Below, piece after piece: positions 23,731 to 33,506 of a stretch of DNA of 64,000 nt. The notes below the pieces were generated by a model. The model had not been told where the DNA came from. It saw nothing but the letters and a program-made list of their open reading frames with translations, and ran no database searches. The DNA is taken from assembly GCA_016721925.1 (NCBI GenBank), contig JADKHE010000001.1, positions 124,001-188,000 on the forward strand, read 5' to 3'. The position numbers and the translations under genes are program-made. The DNA comes from Candidatus Skiveiella danica (GTDB taxonomy: Bacteria > Pseudomonadota > Gammaproteobacteria > Burkholderiales > Burkholderiaceae_C). Each line of letters starts with the position of its first letter. Within the stretch, counting starts at the first letter, position 1.

Positions 23731-25542
23731 TCAGACCAGGGCTTCCTCGATCTGGCGGGCGGCGTTGGCGGCTGCCTTGAACGGGTCGTGCCCGACGCGG
23801 CGCAGCGTGGCGATGAAGGTCTCACGGCCCTGGCGCAGGTTGCGGTAGGTGTCGAGAACGGCCTCGATCACGTCCGGCACTTCTTCCGCCGAAAACGACG
23901 GTCCGACCACCTTGCCGGGCACCGGCGCGCCCGACAGCGTGGAGCCGTCCGATCCGCCGAGCGTGACCTGGTACCACTCCTTGCCATCCTTGTCCACACC
24001 CAGGATGCCGATGTGGCCGCTGTGGTGGTGGCCGCAGGAATTGATGCAGCCACTGATGTGCAGGTCGATCTCGCCCAGGTCGTGCAGCTCGTCGAGGTCC
24101 TGGTAACGCTCCATCAGCACTTCCGCCAGCGGAATCGAGCGGGCGTTGGCCAGTGCGCAGAAGTCACCGCCCGGGCAGGCGATCATGTCGGTCAGCAGGC
24201 GGACGTTGGAGCGGGCGAAACCGGCCTGGTGCGCGGCGCGCCAGAGTTCGGGCAGCTGGTCGCAGCGCACCCAGGGCAGCAGCAGGTTCTGGTCATGGGT
24301 CACACGCAGCTCGCCGGCACTGAAGGTCTCGGCCAGGTCGGCGGCGATGTCGAGTTGCTCGGCCGTGGCATCTCCCGGAGCCTGGCCCAGGCGCTTGAAC
24401 GACAGCGTGACGGCGCGCAGGTCGGGGTTCTTGTGCGGTGCGACGTTCTGCTTGAGCCAGCGGCTGAACTCGACGTCGTTCTCGGCGGCGGCGCGCAGGA
24501 TCTGCGAGACCTTCAGGTCCGGGTTCTTTGCGTTGCGATGCAGCCTGGGCGGCACGAAAGAGGCGCTGACCCGGTCGAGTTCGGCCTGGGGGATGGTGTG
24601 GGGCGCACCGTCTTGGTCGACGATCTGCCGGTACTCGGCCTCGACCTCGTCGACGTAGCGTTGGCCCTCGGCCTTCACCAGAATCTTGATGCGCGCCTTG
24701 TACATGTTGTCGCGCCGGCCCCAGCGGTTGTAGACGCGCACCACCGCTTCGAGGTAATTCATGACCTGGTTCCAGGGCAGGAACTCGCGGATCGTGGTGG
24801 CAATCACCGGCGTGCGGCCCATGCCGCCGCCAACCAGCACCTTGAAGCCCAGCTCGCCGGCAGGCGCGCCATGGATGGCTTCGCCCTCACTGCGGATCAG
24901 CTGCAGGCCCACGTCGTGCCAGGCAGTGGCGGCGCGGTCCTCGCGGGCGCCGCTGATGGCGATCTTGAACTTGCGCGGCAGGAAGGCGAACTCGGGGTGC
25001 AGCGTGCTCCACTGGCGAATGATTTCAGCAAACGGGCGCGGGTCGGCGACCTCGTCCACCGCAACGCCGGCGCGCTCGTCACTGGTGATGTTGCGGATGC
25101 AGTTGCCGCTGGTCTGGATGCCGTGCAGGTTCACGCTGGCCAGCAGGTCCATCACGTCGGCGGAATGGTCCAGCGGGATCCAGTTGAACTGCACGTTCTG
25201 GCGCGTCGAGAAGTGGCCGTAGCCAGACTTCAGGCGCGGTGCCGGGAAGTCGCTGATCCGATCCTGCGTGGCTTGCGCCTCGGCCAGCAGCGCAGCGTCG
25301 GGCCGGTCGTACTCGCGGGCGATCTTCGCCAGCACGCGCACCTGCGCGCTGGACAGCTCGCCGTAGGGCACGGCCACGCGCAGCATCGGCGCGTAGCGCT
25401 GCACATACCAGCCGTTTTGCAGGCGCAGCGGGCGGAACTCGTCGTCGCTGAGCTGGCCTGCCTGCCAGCGCTCAAGCTGGTCGCGGTGCTGAGCGGCGCG
25501 CAGCTTGAAGAATTGGGTGTCGAAGTCGGTGTATTGGTACAT
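23731..25542 (-). CDS. cysI: Sulfite reductase hemoprotein (nitrite/sulfite reductase family)
   Basis: 603 residues. Two ferredoxin-like half-domains and two siroheme/Fe-S half-domains; the siroheme-[4Fe-4S] cysteines are in CPGGDFCALANARS and SGCINSCGHHHSGHIG. It catalyses the six-electron reduction of sulfite to sulfide. No CysJ flavoprotein gene is in the operon, so electrons probably come from ferredoxin, perhaps through the FdxA/FNR pair nearby (inference). It is the first catalytic gene of the cys operon, with the TauE exporter gene upstream by 23 bases. Confidence 0.93.
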   Translation of the reverse strand: MYQYTDFDTQFFKLRAAQHRDQLERWQAGQLSDDEFRPLRLQNGWYVQRYAPMLRVAVPYGELSSAQVRVLAKIAREYDRPDAALLAEAQATQDRISDFPAPRLKSGYGHFSTRQNVQFNWIPLDHSADVMDLLASVNLHGIQTSGNCIRNITSDERAGVAVDEVADPRPFAEIIRQWSTLHPEFAFLPRKFKIAISGAREDRAATAWHDVGLQLIRSEGEAIHGAPAGELGFKVLVGGGMGRTPVIATTIREFLPWNQVMNYLEAVVRVYNRWGRRDNMYKARIKILVKAEGQRYVDEVEAEYRQIVDQDGAPHTIPQAELDRVSASFVPPRLHRNAKNPDLKVSQILRAAAENDVEFSRWLKQNVAPHKNPDLRAVTLSFKRLGQAPGDATAEQLDIAADLAETFSAGELRVTHDQNLLLPWVRCDQLPELWRAAHQAGFARSNVRLLTDMIACPGGDFCALANARSIPLAEVLMERYQDLDELHDLGEIDLHISGCINSCGHHHSGHIGILGVDKDGKEWYQVTLGGSDGSTLSGAPVPGKVVGPSFSAEEVPDVIEAVLDTYRNLRQGRETFIATLRRVGHDPFKAAANAARQIEEALV

Positions 25543-25565
25543 GACAGTTCAGTAAGGAGAGAAAT

Positions 25566-26357
25566 TCAGAGCAGGACCAGCTTGGTACCGGCGTAGGCCA
25601 GCAGCAGCGACAGCACGGAGCGGATCAGCCGCTCGGGTGTCCTGGACATCAGGTGCGACCCGACCCAGATGCCGGGTAGCGAACCGGCCAGCAGCTTGGC
25701 CAGCAGCGGCCAGTCGACCGAGCCCAGCGAGGCGTGGCCCAGGCCCGCCACCAGGGTCAGCGGCACCGCATAGGCGATGTCGGCCCCGACGATGCGCGGC
25801 AGCGGCAGCAAGGGATACAGGATCAACAGCACGGTCACGCCGATGGCGCCCGCACCCACCGAGGTCAGGGTGACCAGGGTGCCGATCACCGCCCCGAACA
25901 GCAGCGGAAGGGCCCAGTGGCGCGGCCGCAGGGCCTGGGCCAGTTGGCTGTCCGGCAGCGAGCGCGGCGCCTGCTTGCCGCGAACCGCCTTGAACAGAGT
26001 GGCTGCGGCGGTCAACAGGAGGGCCACGCCCAGCGTGCTGGTCATGACCCGCTGCACGGCCGGGTCGGCCGGGCCGACGGTGTGCAGCACATACAGTGTC
26101 AGCAAGGCCGCCGGGATGCTGCCTGCGCACAGGTGGACCACCACGCGCCAGGGCACCAGGCGCTGGCGGGCCAGGCTCACAGTCCCGCCCATCTTGGTGA
26201 ACGCGGCAAACAGCAGATCGGTGCCGACCGCCAGGTAGGGTTTCACGCCAAAGAAAAAGATCAGGATCGGCGTCATCAGCGAGCCGCCGCCGACGCCGGT
26301 CAGGCCGACGACGATGCCCACAAAGAAGCCGGCAAAGATGAAAGCAAAATCATGCAT
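25566..26357 (-). CDS. Sulfite exporter TauE/SafE family permease
   Basis: 263 residues from ATG 26357. Eight predicted membrane helices; it begins MHDFAFIFAGFFVGIVVG and contains the family signature GLTGVGGGSLMTP. It is the first gene of the sulfate-assimilation transcript. TauE-like proteins export sulfite or other sulfur oxyanions, and may also act in uptake; next to sulfite reductase it likely controls sulfite or sulfate flux. The strand, spacing and the long AT-rich gap upstream suggest the operon promoter lies at 26358-26440. Confidence 0.85.
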   Translation of the reverse strand: MHDFAFIFAGFFVGIVVGLTGVGGGSLMTPILIFFFGVKPYLAVGTDLLFAAFTKMGGTVSLARQRLVPWRVVVHLCAGSIPAALLTLYVLHTVGPADPAVQRVMTSTLGVALLLTAAATLFKAVRGKQAPRSLPDSQLAQALRPRHWALPLLFGAVIGTLVTLTSVGAGAIGVTVLLILYPLLPLPRIVGADIAYAVPLTLVAGLGHASLGSVDWPLLAKLLAGSLPGIWVGSHLMSRTPERLIRSVLSLLLAYAGTKLVLL

Positions 26358-26538
26358 GGCCGCGAATGTAGTGGTTCTATATGCACGATCAAACGATTTA
26401 TTAGTTGTTGATATATTCTTTTGGAGCATAAGAAGCGAAACCGGACCAGACGGTCAACCCACGGCAAGCGGGTGCGTTGTCGCATTGGAGACACCTTCTC
26501 CGCTGGTGCTGCTACATTACGCAGCTTTTGGAGGTCAC
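26358..26538. promoter_or_regulatory. AT-rich divergent promoter region of the cys operon and substrate-binding protein gene
   Basis: Bases 26370-26440 are strongly AT-rich (TTATTAGTTGTTGATATATT) in a GC-rich genome. The region separates two divergent genes. In betaproteobacteria such a stretch before the cys operon is a likely CysB or Cbl binding region; I cannot fix the boxes by eye. Confidence 0.45.
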
Positions 26539-27741
26539 ATGAAGCAAATCGTGGTGGTGGGGCTCGCGCTGGCTGCGTCTGCGGTGTTCGCCCAGGGCGC
26601 GCCGATCCGGATCGGAGAGATCAACAGCTACTCGACGATGCCCCAGTTCACCCAGCCCTACAAGCAAGGGTGGCAACTGGCGGTGGAGGAGGTCAACGCG
26701 GCCGGCGGCCTGTTGGGACGCAAGGTCGAGGTGATCAGCCGCGACGACGCCGGCAAGCCCGAAGAGGCCTTGCGCCATGCGGTGGAGCTGACGTCCAAGG
26801 AACAGGTGGACGTGCTGGCCGGCGGCTTCCTGAGCAATGTGGGCCTGGCGCTGGCGGATCATGCCGTGAAGAACAAACGCCTTTTCGTTGCCAGCGAGCC
26901 GTTGACCGACGCCATCGTCTGGGACAAGGGCAACCGCTACACCTTCCGCCTGCGCCCCAGCACCTACATGCAGGCGGCAATGCTGGTCGAAGAAGCGGCC
27001 AAGCTGCCGGCCAAGCGCTGGGCCACGATCGCGCCCAACTATGAATACGGCCAGAGCGCCGTGGCCAGCTTCAAGGAACTGCTGAAAGCCAAGCGCCCTG
27101 ACGTGGAGTTTGTCGGCGAACAATGGCCAGCGCTGGGCAAGCTGGAGGCGGGCGCCACGCTGAGCGCGATCATGAACAGCAAGCCGGACGCGATCTTCAA
27201 CGTCACCTTCGCCGCCGACCTGGCCCGCCTGGTGCGCGAGGGCAATCAGCGCGGCATCTTCCCCAAGGTGCCGGTGGTGTCCATGCTCTCGGGCGAGCCC
27301 GAATACCTGGATGTACTGAAGGACGAGACGCCCAAGGGCTGGATCGTGACCGGCTACCCATGGGACCAGATCGACACGCGCGAGCATGCCTCGTTCGCGA
27401 CGAACTACTACAAGAAGTACAACGAGAACCCAAGGTGGGCTCGGTGGTGGGCTATCGCCACGATGCAGGCGATTTTCGAGGCCATCCGCAAGGCCAAGAG
27501 CACCGACAACGAGAAGCTGGTCGTGGCCCTTCGCGGCCTGAAGTTCAGCACGCCGTTCGGCCCTGCCGAGTTCCGCGCCATCGACCAGCAGGCCACCATG
27601 GGCGCCTATGTCGGCAAGCTGGACCTGCGCGGTGGCAAGGGCACGATGGTGCAGTGGCGTTGGCGCGGACGGGAGCTTACCAGCCGACGGACGCCTACGT
27701 CAGGGCGCGCCGGCCCGCGAAAAGCCGAGAAGAGCCATTGA
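26539..27741 (+). CDS. ABC transporter substrate-binding protein (branched-chain amino acid type), with local frameshifts
   Basis: 400 residues; GGAGG directly before ATG 26539. A signal peptide ends at AVFAQGAP, then the periplasmic LivK-like fold: IRIGEINSYSTMPQF, YKQGWQLAVEEVNAAGGLLG, DDAGKPEEALRHAVELTSKE. No permease genes are adjacent. Two abnormal spots stand out. At 27431-27456 the frame reads PRWARWWAI where the other frame gives the family-like KVGSVVGY; a one-base loss and a one-base gain cancel out. Near 27660 the frame leaves the family-like ending TGAYQPTDAYVRARRP, so the last about 25 residues are out of frame. Either sequence errors or early decay. Confidence 0.75.
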   Translation: MKQIVVVGLALAASAVFAQGAPIRIGEINSYSTMPQFTQPYKQGWQLAVEEVNAAGGLLGRKVEVISRDDAGKPEEALRHAVELTSKEQVDVLAGGFLSNVGLALADHAVKNKRLFVASEPLTDAIVWDKGNRYTFRLRPSTYMQAAMLVEEAAKLPAKRWATIAPNYEYGQSAVASFKELLKAKRPDVEFVGEQWPALGKLEAGATLSAIMNSKPDAIFNVTFAADLARLVREGNQRGIFPKVPVVSMLSGEPEYLDVLKDETPKGWIVTGYPWDQIDTREHASFATNYYKKYNENPRWARWWAIATMQAIFEAIRKAKSTDNEKLVVALRGLKFSTPFGPAEFRAIDQQATMGAYVGKLDLRGGKGTMVQWRWRGRELTSRRTPTSGRAGPRKAEKSH

Positions 27742-27769
27742 ATCACGGGCGGCGGCTGCCCGAAATACA

Positions 27770-27799
27770 GGGCCTCGCGGTGCGAGGCCCTTCTTCTTT
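27770..27799 (+). terminator. Rho-independent terminator
   Basis: GGGCCTCGC (27770-27778) pairs with GCGAGGCCC (27782-27790), followed by TTCTTCTTT. It ends the substrate-binding protein transcript. Confidence 0.85.
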
Positions 27800-27816
27800 G
27801 TTGGCAATGAGGGCCC

Positions 27817-28077
27817 TCAGTCCGCTGCGGGCGGTGCGGCGGCACACGCCGCTTCCATCAGGTCTTCGTAATATCGGAACGTGTACCGGCTGCGCCCAGT
27901 GCCGGTTGGTGGTGCGCGCGCCGATCCCACCAACGTGCGCCCGCCAGCCCGGATCTTCTGCGCCAGAAACGCCAGAGTCGCTGTCGCCCGAGACGATCAC
28001 CACCGTGCCGATGCTGGCGACCGGGCGATGTCGTCCGCGGCGTCCAGGCACAGGCGGATGTCAGCGCCGTTCTTGAG
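27817..28077 (-). pseudogene. Remnant of a NYN/LabA-like domain gene
   Basis: On the minus strand, pieces of a NYN (PIN-like) RNase domain appear in two frames. One frame gives KNGADIRLCLDAADDIA and, further on, FLAQKIRAGGRTLVG and FRYYEDLMEAA; the other gives GTVVIVSGDSDS between them. The Asp-rich motif VIVSGDSDS is the catalytic hallmark of the family. At least two frameshifts and a missing N-terminus mean it cannot make a functional protein, unless the indels are sequence errors. Confidence 0.6.
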
Positions 28078-28555
28078 TGGACGCGCCCGGGGTTACAGCT
28101 GGATCAGGCCCATCGCATCTCTAAAGCAGAAGGATTCCAGAAGCGGCCGAAGAACTGCCAGGTGCAGTAGGCGCGGTTGATGGGAATGGGCCGAAAGGAT
28201 GCGGCCAGTTCCGATGGGCTGCACGTCAATCAGGGGCTCCTGGGTCTAAAGCGCCGTCCGGCTTGCCGAAGGAGCCCTCCCTGAGGCGAGCCTCCGAAGC
28301 TGGCTTGCGGGGTTTTCGAGTCAGTACAGGGCAACAGACGGATTGACGTCGCGCAGGGGTTGGTTCAAACAGTTCCTCCCGGAGGTGTTTCTGGGTGCCC
28401 GGCATCAGGCAAGTGCAACAGCGCACCAGAAAACAAGGCCGGAACCAGTCCGGGCCTCGTTCGATCTGCCGTTCGTATTCTGCCGATGGCTCGCTTTGAA
28501 TCGAGCCGTGGTCAGGTTCTGGAAAACCCGAAATCGCATGAATACGGATAGTTTC
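28078..28555. other. Region without a recognisable intact gene
   Basis: No frame here has both a credible start and family resemblance. Codon usage is disturbed, and short coding-like pieces on the minus strand (for example PINRAYCTWQFFGRF near 28150) suggest degraded sequence continuing from the NYN remnant. A tRNA-Ser gene follows directly. Confidence 0.4.
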
Positions 28556-28646
<91 letters not shown>

Positions 28647-28656
28647 AGAACCTCGA

Positions 28657-28662
28657 ATTATA
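28657..28662 (-). promoter_or_regulatory. -10 box of tRNA-Ser promoter
   Basis: TATAAT on the minus strand, 10 bases before the tRNA 5' end. The -35 box is weak. Confidence 0.6.
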
Positions 28663-28713
28663 GCAGCGCGGTGCCTGTCAGACAGGCTCAAGGCTGACCC
28701 GCCGGCCGTTGAT

Positions 28714-29626
28714 TCAGGTGGCTTTCGTGGTCTGCATCATTTTCATGGCTGAAGCGATCAGCGCCGAAACCTCGGTCATGTTGCCGGGCACGATCAACGT
28801 GGTCGTGGCGTCGGTGGCGACGCGGCTGTAGGCTTCCACTGCCTTTTCGGCCACCTTCAGCTGCACCGCCTGCTCGCCGCCCGGCTGGCGGATGGCCGCG
28901 GCCACTCGCTCGATGGCCTCGGCCGTGGCCACCGCCACCGCAGTGATGGAGGCCGCCTCGCCCGCCGCCTTGTTGATGACGGCCTGCTTTTCACCCTCGG
29001 AGCGCGCAATGAAAGCCTCGCGCTCGCCGGTGGCGATGTTGATCTGTTCCTGGCGGCGGCCTTCGGAGGCCGCGATCAGCGCGCGCTTCTCCCGCTCGGC
29101 GGTGATCTGCGCCTGCATCGCGTGCAGGATTTCTTTCGGTGGCGTCAGGTCTTTGATCTCGTAGCGCAACACCTTGACGCCCCAGTTCAGGGCCGCCTCG
29201 TCGATGGCCTGCACCACCTGGGCATTGATGATGTCGCGCTCCTCGAAGGTCTTGTCCAGTTCCAGCTTTCCGATGACGGAGCGCAGCGAAGTCTGCGCCA
29301 GCTGGGTGACGGCAACGATGTAGTTGGACGAACCGTAGCTGGCGCGCATCGGGTCGGTCACCTGGAAATACAGGATGCCGTCCACCTGCAGCTGGTGTTG
29401 TCGCGCGTGATGCAGATCTGGCTGGGTACATCGAGCGGGATCTCCTTCAGGCTGTGCTTGTAGGCGACCTTGTCCACGAAAGGCACGAGGAAGTTCAGCC
29501 CTGGCGTGAGCGTGGCGTGAAACTTGCCCAGTCGCTCCACAACCCATGCGTTCTGCTGAGGCACGACCTTGATTGAGCGCGAGATGAAGATGACGGCAAT
29601 GATGAAAGAAGGACAGCGATTTCCAC
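28714..29626 (-). pseudogene. SPFH/stomatin-like protein (QmcA family), frameshifted twice
   Basis: The full gene would start at GTG 29626 (GGAGAA upstream) and encode about 303 residues: an N-terminal membrane anchor (IIAVIFISRSIKVV), the band-7 domain (PQQNAWVVERLGKFHATL; FQVTDPMRASYGSSNY; DLTPPKEILHAMQAQ) and a coiled-coil tail. Reading it needs two single-base corrections, at about 29604-29610 (one A short in GATGAAAGAAGG) and about 29393-29396 (between ITRDNT and LQVDGILYF). SPFH proteins organise membrane microdomains and often pair with NfeD, whose gene lies directly upstream. The strong conservation of both halves argues for sequence error or very recent loss. Confidence 0.75.
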
Positions 29627-29676
29627 GAGGGTTCTCCGGTCGGTTTACAAAAGGCGGTGCGGCGGACGCGGGCCGA

Positions 29677-30102
29677 TCAGACCCTGTCCACCATCAGGCG
29701 GCTGCCCACCACTTCGGCCACGCGGTGCACGCCAGGAGCGGGCATCACGCCGGGGCGGTGAAAAACGGTCCAGTTGGCGCCGCGGTAGTGCACGCTGGCG
29801 GTGCCGTCGGCTTGCCAGTGATCCACCTGGACGGTTTCGCCGACATCGAGGTGCAGGTCGGGGTTGGCCGTGCTGACCGGGCCTTGTGGGCGGCGGCCCC
29901 GCAGCAGGTGCCAGCCGACGATGGCCGCGCCTCCCACAACGGCAGCGCTCAGAAACTGGAACGTGATCGACGCGCCCAAGTGGGCCGCCAGCGCCGCAGA
30001 CGCCAGCCCGATGGCCAGCATGAGCAGGTAGAACGTTCCCGTGACCAGTTCCACGGCCACGGCCGAGCCGGCCATCAGCCACCAGATCGTTGATTCGGCC
30101 AT
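29677..30102 (-). CDS. NfeD family membrane protein
   Basis: 141 residues from ATG 30102 (AAAGGGG upstream). Two to three membrane helices (IWWLMAGSAVAVELVTGTFY; FQFLSAAVVGGAAIVGWHLL) are followed by the OB-fold NfeD domain (HLDVGETVQVDHWQADGTAS; YRGANWTVFHR). NfeD proteins partner with SPFH/stomatin proteins in membrane quality control, and the stomatin gene follows by 50 bases. It diverges from the decarboxylase gene. Confidence 0.85.
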   Translation of the reverse strand: MAESTIWWLMAGSAVAVELVTGTFYLLMLAIGLASAALAAHLGASITFQFLSAAVVGGAAIVGWHLLRGRRPQGPVSTANPDLHLDVGETVQVDHWQADGTASVHYRGANWTVFHRPGVMPAPGVHRVAEVVGSRLMVDRV

Positions 30103-30244
30103 TGCGATCCCCTTTGTCTTGTCATCACCACATTTTGGGCGGTTTACGCTCTGGAACAAGTGGGTCGAGCCCATATTTCCCTTACACTTCGCGCCTGTTT
30201 TCGCTATTTCGCCAGTCTGTTCGCCGCATCGGCCGGAGCCCACC

Positions 30245-32519
30245 ATGAAATTCCGCTTTCCCATCGTCATCATCGACGAGGACTACCGCTCCGAAAATAC
30301 CTCGGGTCTGAGCATCCGTGCGCTGGCGCGGGCTTTCGAAAGCGAGGGTTTCGAGGTGCTGGGCGTCACCAGTTATGGCGACCTCTCCCAGTTTGCCCAG
30401 CAGCAAAGCCGCGCCAGCGCCTTCATCCTGTCGATTGACGACGAGGAGTTCACGCCCGGGCCGGATCTGGACCCTGCGGTGTTGAGCCTGCGCGCCTTCA
30501 TCGAGGAGGTGCGCCGCAAGAACGCCGATGTGCCGATCTACGTCTATGGCGAGACCAAGACCGCGCGCCACCTGCCCAACGACATCCTGCGCGAGCTGCA
30601 CGGCTTCATCCACATGTTCGAGGACACGCCCGAGTTCGTCGCGCGACACATCATCCGCGAGGCGCGCAGCTACCTGGAAGGCCTGCAACCGCCGTTCTTC
30701 AAGGCGCTGCTCGACTATGCGGAGGATGGCTCCTATTCCTGGCATTGCCCCGGGACACTCCGGCGGCGTGGCGTTCCTGAAGAGCCCCGTGGGGCAGATG
30801 TACCACCAGTTTTACGGCGAGAACATGCTTCGTGCCGACGTCTGCAACGCGGTGGAGGAACTGGGCCAACTGCTCGATCACGATGGCGCCATTGGCGAGA
30901 GCGAACGCAACGCCGCGCGCATCTTCAATGCCGACCACTGCTTCTTCGTGACCAACGGCACCAGCACCTCCAACAAGATGGTCTGGCACCACACGGTGGC
31001 GCCGGGCGACGTGGTGGTCGTGGACCGCAACTGCCACAAGTCGATCCTGCACGCGATCATCATGACCGGCGCGATCCCGGTCTTCATGACGCCGACGCGC
31101 AACCATTACGGCATCATCGGTCCGATTCCCCAGAGCGAATTCACCCCCGAAGCGATCAAGGCCAAGATCAAGGCCAATCCGCTGCTCAAGGGCGTCGATG
31201 CAGACAAGGTCAAGCCTCGCGTGATGACGGTGACGCAGTCCACCTACGACGGCGTGCTCTACAACACCGAGACGATCAAAGGCCTGCTCGACGGCTACGT
31301 GGACAACCTGCACTTCGATGAGGCCTGGCTGCCGCACGCCGCCTTCCACCCGTTCTACGGCACTTACCACGCCATGGGCAAGAAGCGCGCGCGGCCGAAA
31401 AGCGCCGTGGTGTATTCCACCCAGTCCATCCACAAGCTGCTGGCCGGCATCAGCCAGGCCAGCCACGTGCTGGTGCAGGACGCGCAGAACACCAAGCTGG
31501 ACCGCCACCTCTTCAATGAGGCCTACCTGATGCACACCAGCACCAGCCCGCAGTACAGCATCATTGCCAGCTGCGATGTGGCGGCCGCCATGATGGAGCC
31601 GCCCGGCGGCACCGCGCTGGTGGAGGAGAGCATTGCCGAGGCGCTGGATTTCCGTCGGGCCATGCGCAAGGTGGACGAGGAGTACGGCGACGACTGGTGG
31701 TTCAAGGTCTGGGGCCCTGAAAAGCTGGTCGATGAGGGTATCGGCCGCTCCGGCGACTGGATATTGCGCAGCGACGCCCGCGGACGCAAGAAAGGCAGCA
31801 AGTGGCACGGTTTCGGCGAGATCGCCGACGGTTTCAACATGCTGGATCCGATCAAGTCGACCATCGTGACGCCCGGCCTGAACCTGGACGGCAAGTTCGA
31901 CAAGACCGGCATTCCGGCCAGCATCGTCACCAAGTTCCTCGCCGAGCACGGCGTGGTGGTGGAGAAAACCGGCCTCTACAGCTTCTTCATCATGTTCACG
32001 ATCGGCATCACCAAGGGCCGCTGGAACAGCATGCTGACCGCGCTGCAGCAATTCAAGGACGACTACGCCAAGAACCAGCCGATGTGGCGCATCCTGCCCG
32101 AGTTCTGTCACAAACATCCTCGCTACGAGAAGATGGGCCTGGCCGACCTCTGCCAGCACGTGCACCAGCTTTACGCCAGGTACGACATCGCGCGCCTGAC
32201 GACCGACATGTACCTGAGCGACCTGACGCCGGCGATGCGCCCCGCCGATGCCTATGCCCACATCGCGCACCGCACCACGGAGCGGGTGGAGATCGACCAG
32301 CTCGAAGGCCGCATCACGGTCGGCCTGGTGACGCCGTACCCGCCGGGCATCCCGCTCTTGATCCCGGGGGAAGTCTTCAACAAGAAGATCGTCGACTACC
32401 TCAAGTTCGCGCGCGAATTCAATGCCCAGTGCCCCGGCTTCGAGACCGACATTCACGGACTGGTCGAGGAAGAGGGGCCGGACGGCGTGCGCCGCTACTA
32501 CGCCGACTGCGTGCGCTGA
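30245..32519 (+). pseudogene. Arginine/lysine/ornithine decarboxylase, one frameshift
   Basis: About 757 codons from ATG 30245. An N-terminal response-regulator-like wing (FPIVIIDEDYRSENTSGLS; SAFILSIDDEEF) leads into the PLP-dependent fold: GVAFLKSPVGQMYHQFYGEN, TNGTSTSNKMVWH, and the PLP-lysine segment STQSIHKLLAGISQASHVLV. The frame breaks at about 30751-30757: YSWHCPG is followed in the next frame by HSGGVAFLKSPVG, consistent with one extra base in CGGGACACTC. All else is intact, so this is either a very recent mutation or a sequence error. The intact enzyme converts a basic amino acid to its amine and CO2 (acid resistance or polyamine synthesis); substrate not resolvable here. Confidence 0.85.
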
Positions 32520-32561
32520 ACGCGGGCGGTCAGGAGGAGACCTCCGGGCCTCAATTCAGAG

Positions 32562-32615
32562 GAAAAATGGCATGGCCCCAGCGCGAAACGGTCATGACCT
32601 GCTATTGTTTTTGCA
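32562..32615 (-). repeat. Interspersed palindromic repeat, copy G (intergenic, 3' of ligase)
   Basis: On the minus strand it reads AAAACAATAGCAGGTCATG, then GACCGTTTCGCGCTGGGG and CCATGCC, a diverged but clear match. It abuts the ligase stop codon at 32616. Confidence 0.7.
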
Positions 32616-33491
32616 TCAACCTGAGGTGGGAACCTTTTCGACCCAGTCTTCGCGTACCCGCAGGTAGCTGGCAAAGCGCGGGATGCCCCGGTTCGTCGTG
32701 CCGCGGAAGCGGAAGGTGATCCAGGCGCCGACCGGTGGCGGGTGCTCGCGTTCGGTGTCGGTAAAACCAGTGCCGAGCTTCAGGCGCAGGCCCTGCGGCG
32801 TCTCCACCAACAGCGCGCCCAGGCGGCCCGCATGTTTGCCCTGACCGGGCAGATGGGCGATCACCTTGGCCTCGGCGTCTTCCCAGGGTTTGAGCTTCAT
32901 CAGGTCATCGGTGCGCGCGGCTCGGTACAGCGACGTGCCGCGGTGCAGCATCAGTCCCTCGCCGCCGGCCTTCACAGTCTGGCGCAGCAGGGCCTGCAGC
33001 TCAGCATCGCTGGCGACCTTGCGCTGCACCACGGCCTGGACCCAGGGTCGACCCAATGACGCCACCAGTTGCTGGTAGGCGGGGATGCGTTCGTCGAACG
33101 GGCCGCCCTGGGCCGGCAGGTCGAACACCATGAAGCGCAGCGCGCGCCAGGCGTCGTCCATTGGCTTTTGCTGGCGCACCGTCGAAGCGGCCTGGGAAAA
33201 TCGCCCCCGCCCGGCCCAGAGTTCGCCGTCCATCGGCACTGCCGGCCAGGCGTCGGTGAACCATGCCGGCGCGGCGATGGCTTCTCCACCGCGGGTCAGA
33301 AGGCGTTGGCCGTCCCAGTAGCCGCGCACGCCGTCGTACTTTTCGCTGACCCAGTAGTCGGCCAGCGGCGTGGCACCCGGGCGGTACACATTGGCCAGCA
33401 TCAGCGCTGGCGCTTCGGCGCCCCGTGCGGGGCCCGTCGTGCCCAGCATGGCCAGGCTGATCAGCGAAGCAAATTGACGACGGTTCAGCAT
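32616..33491 (-). CDS. ATP-dependent DNA ligase with Tat-type signal (LigE-like)
   Basis: 291 residues. The N-terminus MLNRRQFASLISLAML has the twin-arginine pattern RRxFxxL followed by a hydrophobic stretch, ending near PARGAEAP. Nucleotidyltransferase motifs: I SEKYDGVRGYW (lysine that takes AMP), III VPMDGELWAGRGRF, IIIa FMVFDLPA, IV GGEGLMLHRG, V LMKLKPWEDAEAKV, then a small OB-fold. This matches the minimal, exported Lig E type of Gram-negative bacteria, proposed to act in the periplasm on incoming DNA or extracellular DNA. The gene is flanked by inverted copies of the interspersed repeat. Confidence 0.88.
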   Translation of the reverse strand: MLNRRQFASLISLAMLGTTGPARGAEAPALMLANVYRPGATPLADYWVSEKYDGVRGYWDGQRLLTRGGEAIAAPAWFTDAWPAVPMDGELWAGRGRFSQAASTVRQQKPMDDAWRALRFMVFDLPAQGGPFDERIPAYQQLVASLGRPWVQAVVQRKVASDAELQALLRQTVKAGGEGLMLHRGTSLYRAARTDDLMKLKPWEDAEAKVIAHLPGQGKHAGRLGALLVETPQGLRLKLGTGFTDTEREHPPPVGAWITFRFRGTTNRGIPRFASYLRVREDWVEKVPTSG

Positions 33492-33506
33492 GGTTCCGGC
33501 TCAGTT

